Assembly: GCF_002109495.1 (NCBI RefSeq)
Contig: NZ_LVJN01000018.1
Coordinates: 472,958-536,957 of the forward strand
Origin: Magnetofaba australis IT-1
GTDB lineage: Bacteria > Pseudomonadota > Magnetococcia > Magnetococcales > Magnetococcaceae
DNA: 64,000 nt
Reading direction: 5' to 3'
Both the position numbers and the translations under genes were made by a program. The notes under the pieces were generated by a model. It did no database searches. It was not told the origin of the DNA and worked only from the letters and a program-made list of their open reading frames with translations. This document shows positions 62,874 to 64,000 of the stretch, piece after piece (position 1 is the stretch's first letter; each line of letters opens with the position of its first letter).

Positions 62874-63914
62874 TTAACCGTGACCGCCGCCCAGCGCCAT
62901 GCGCAGGGCGTGGGGAACCAGATCGGCCACCGCTTGCAGCGAATGTGCGCTGCCGCGACGAGAGCCGGGGAGGTTGATGATCAAACAGTTTTGCCGGAAA
63001 GCGCTCACCCCTCGGGTAAACACGGCGGTGCGGGTCTGCTCCAGTCCGGCGCTGCGGATCAGTTCAGCAAATCCAGGTAGCTCGCGATTGGTCACCGTAC
63101 GGGTCGCCTCCGGGGTGCAGTCGCGTGGTCCGGGACCGGTGCCGCCGGTGGTGAGGATCACGTCCAGGCGCTCCACATCGGCCCATTGACGCAGATGCGC
63201 CTCAATGGCGGCTTGCTCATCGGCCAGCAGCGCGCGTTTGATGCTCTGCGCGCCGTAGTTCAATAGCATCCCCTCCAGTGCGTCGCCGCTGGCGTCCTGG
63301 GCCAATGTGCGGCTATCGGAGAGAGTCAGAACCCCGACGTTCAGGCCAGCCCAGGAGATGGCGTGGTCGTGGTCGCGATGGGCGGCGGCGTCGTGGGCGT
63401 GATGGTGGTGATGGGAATGGTCGTGAGCTTTGTCTGAGGCGTCGGCATGGGTGTGGCCCGCTTTCAGGTCGTCCCACTGGCTGGCGGCGGCTTCGCAGCC
63501 GGGGCAGGAGTCCACCCAGCGCTCGCCCTGGGCGGTGAACTCCTTTTTCCAGAAGGTGGCGCGCACCTTCAGGTGATCGATGACGTAGCGGCAGGCCTCA
63601 AACGCCGCAGCGCGATGCATGCTCGCGGCGATGACCAGGACAATATTTTCGCTGACCGTCAGCCGCCCCACACGATGAACCACGGTGATGGCGTCGATGG
63701 AAAAGCGCGCCAGAGCGGCTTGTTCGATACGCTCCAGCTCCAGCTCGGTCATGCCGGGGTAGTGTTCCAGCTCGATGGCTTGCACATCCTCGCCGCTGGA
63801 GAAGTCCCGCACCGTGCCCAGAAAGGTCACGATGCCGCCAATGCGGGGGTTGTGCGCCAATAGCGCCCGCGTCTCCTCGTCCACTGAGAAGTCTTCTGTC
63901 TGTATTCGCACCAT
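62874..63914 (-). CDS. MoaE-MoaB/MogA fusion with a His-rich linker
   Basis: A 346-residue fusion. Residues 1-150 are MoaE (molybdopterin synthase large subunit), with HYPGMTELELERIEQ, HRVGRLTVSEN and the active-site YVIDHLKVRATFWKKE. A linker of about 35 residues (about 153-190) has about 15 His. Residues about 195-345 are MoaB/MogA, with LTLSDSRTLAQDASG, ILTTGGTGPGPRDCTPEAT and LPGSRRGSAHSLQAV. MoaE makes molybdopterin and MogA/MoaB adenylates it, so consecutive steps are joined. No moaD is visible in the window. The start ATG at 63914 is preceded by AGGAGC. The His-rich linker might bind metal. Confidence 0.9.
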   Translation of the reverse strand: MVRIQTEDFSVDEETRALLAHNPRIGGIVTFLGTVRDFSSGEDVQAIELEHYPGMTELELERIEQAALARFSIDAITVVHRVGRLTVSENIVLVIAASMHRAAAFEACRYVIDHLKVRATFWKKEFTAQGERWVDSCPGCEAAASQWDDLKAGHTHADASDKAHDHSHHHHHAHDAAAHRDHDHAISWAGLNVGVLTLSDSRTLAQDASGDALEGMLLNYGAQSIKRALLADEQAAIEAHLRQWADVERLDVILTTGGTGPGPRDCTPEATRTVTNRELPGFAELIRSAGLEQTRTAVFTRGVSAFRQNCLIINLPGSRRGSAHSLQAVADLVPHALRMALGGGHG

Positions 63915-63956
63915 GGGACGATGCTCCTGTGGATGAGGGGAGGGTGTCCAGAACAA

Positions 63957-63987
63957 GAAAACCCGAAGGGGAGCCCTTCGGGTTTTC
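63957..63987. terminator. Hairpin terminator at the window edge
   Basis: Arms AAAACCCGAAGGG and CCCTTCGGGTTTT around a short GAG loop, with A and T runs. It lies upstream of moaE on the minus strand, so it probably ends a gene outside the window. It could be bidirectional. Confidence 0.85.
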
Positions 63988-64000
63988 TGTATGACAACAG

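Overview
The window is about 64 kb of GC-rich, densely coded chromosome from a Gram-negative bacterium. It has lipid A genes, an OmpA-family porin, periplasmic Sox proteins and TAT signals. The gene content fits a sulfur-oxidising proteobacterium. A magnetotactic-coccus-like (Magnetococcia) lineage is my guess from the combination of truncated Sox, many sensors and an MCP-hemerythrin; no magnetosome gene is visible and I could not search a database. No rRNA, tRNA, CRISPR array or complete prophage was recognised.

Layout. 1-5.1 kb: end of an envelope/lipid A operon (skp end, fabZ, lpxA, lpxI, a Gfo/Idh dehydrogenase, lpxB, thioredoxin) closed by a strong terminator. 5.1-6.9 kb: gene-poor, with an AT-rich GIY-YIG-like gene bracketed by about 270-bp imperfect inverted repeats. 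6.9-13.6 kb: typA and msbA on the minus strand, then a membrane protein and a WaaG-like glycosyltransferase. 14.2-22.2 kb: OmpA with five calcium-type repeats, a CinA-like protein, an ABC-2 exporter pair, a DUF123 nuclease, a nucleoside transporter and two conserved unknowns. 22.5-31.2 kb: M16 peptidase, a PilJ-MCP-CZB-hemerythrin receptor, N-acetylglutamate synthase-like protein, glycine oxidase and an HNH protein. 31.2-35.3 kb: a hybrid kinase and hydrolase pair on the minus strand.

35.5-43.9 kb is a sulfur-oxidation block: a PstS-like periplasmic protein, a NarX-type kinase and a NarL-type regulator in overlapping reading frames, followed by soxX, soxY, soxZ, soxA and soxB. No soxCD is present in the window. 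This suggests a thiosulfate pathway that stops at stored sulfur, perhaps controlled by the three-gene sensor next door (inference).

45.9-58.9 kb is a divergent surface-sugar locus. The minus arm carries a cupin epimerase, a DegT-fold enzyme with His in place of the usual catalytic Lys, a split transketolase and a GT2. The plus arm carries a B12/radical SAM enzyme, a large membrane protein, an SDR epimerase, a nucleotidyltransferase, a GHMP kinase, a Nudix hydrolase and an LPG-synthase-type membrane protein. Together they look like a route to an unusual deoxy, branched or higher-carbon activated sugar. This is the best candidate for an undescribed system here.

58.9-64 kb: a solitary CI/LexA-like repressor with four ACAGGCA boxes upstream, and a molybdenum cofactor operon (moaE-moaB fusion with a His-rich linker, moeA, moaC, moaA). 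A mosaic family of palindrome-rich repeats recurs at about 5.1, 5.6, 6.7, 13.6, 18.8 and 45.4-45.9 kb, always between genes.
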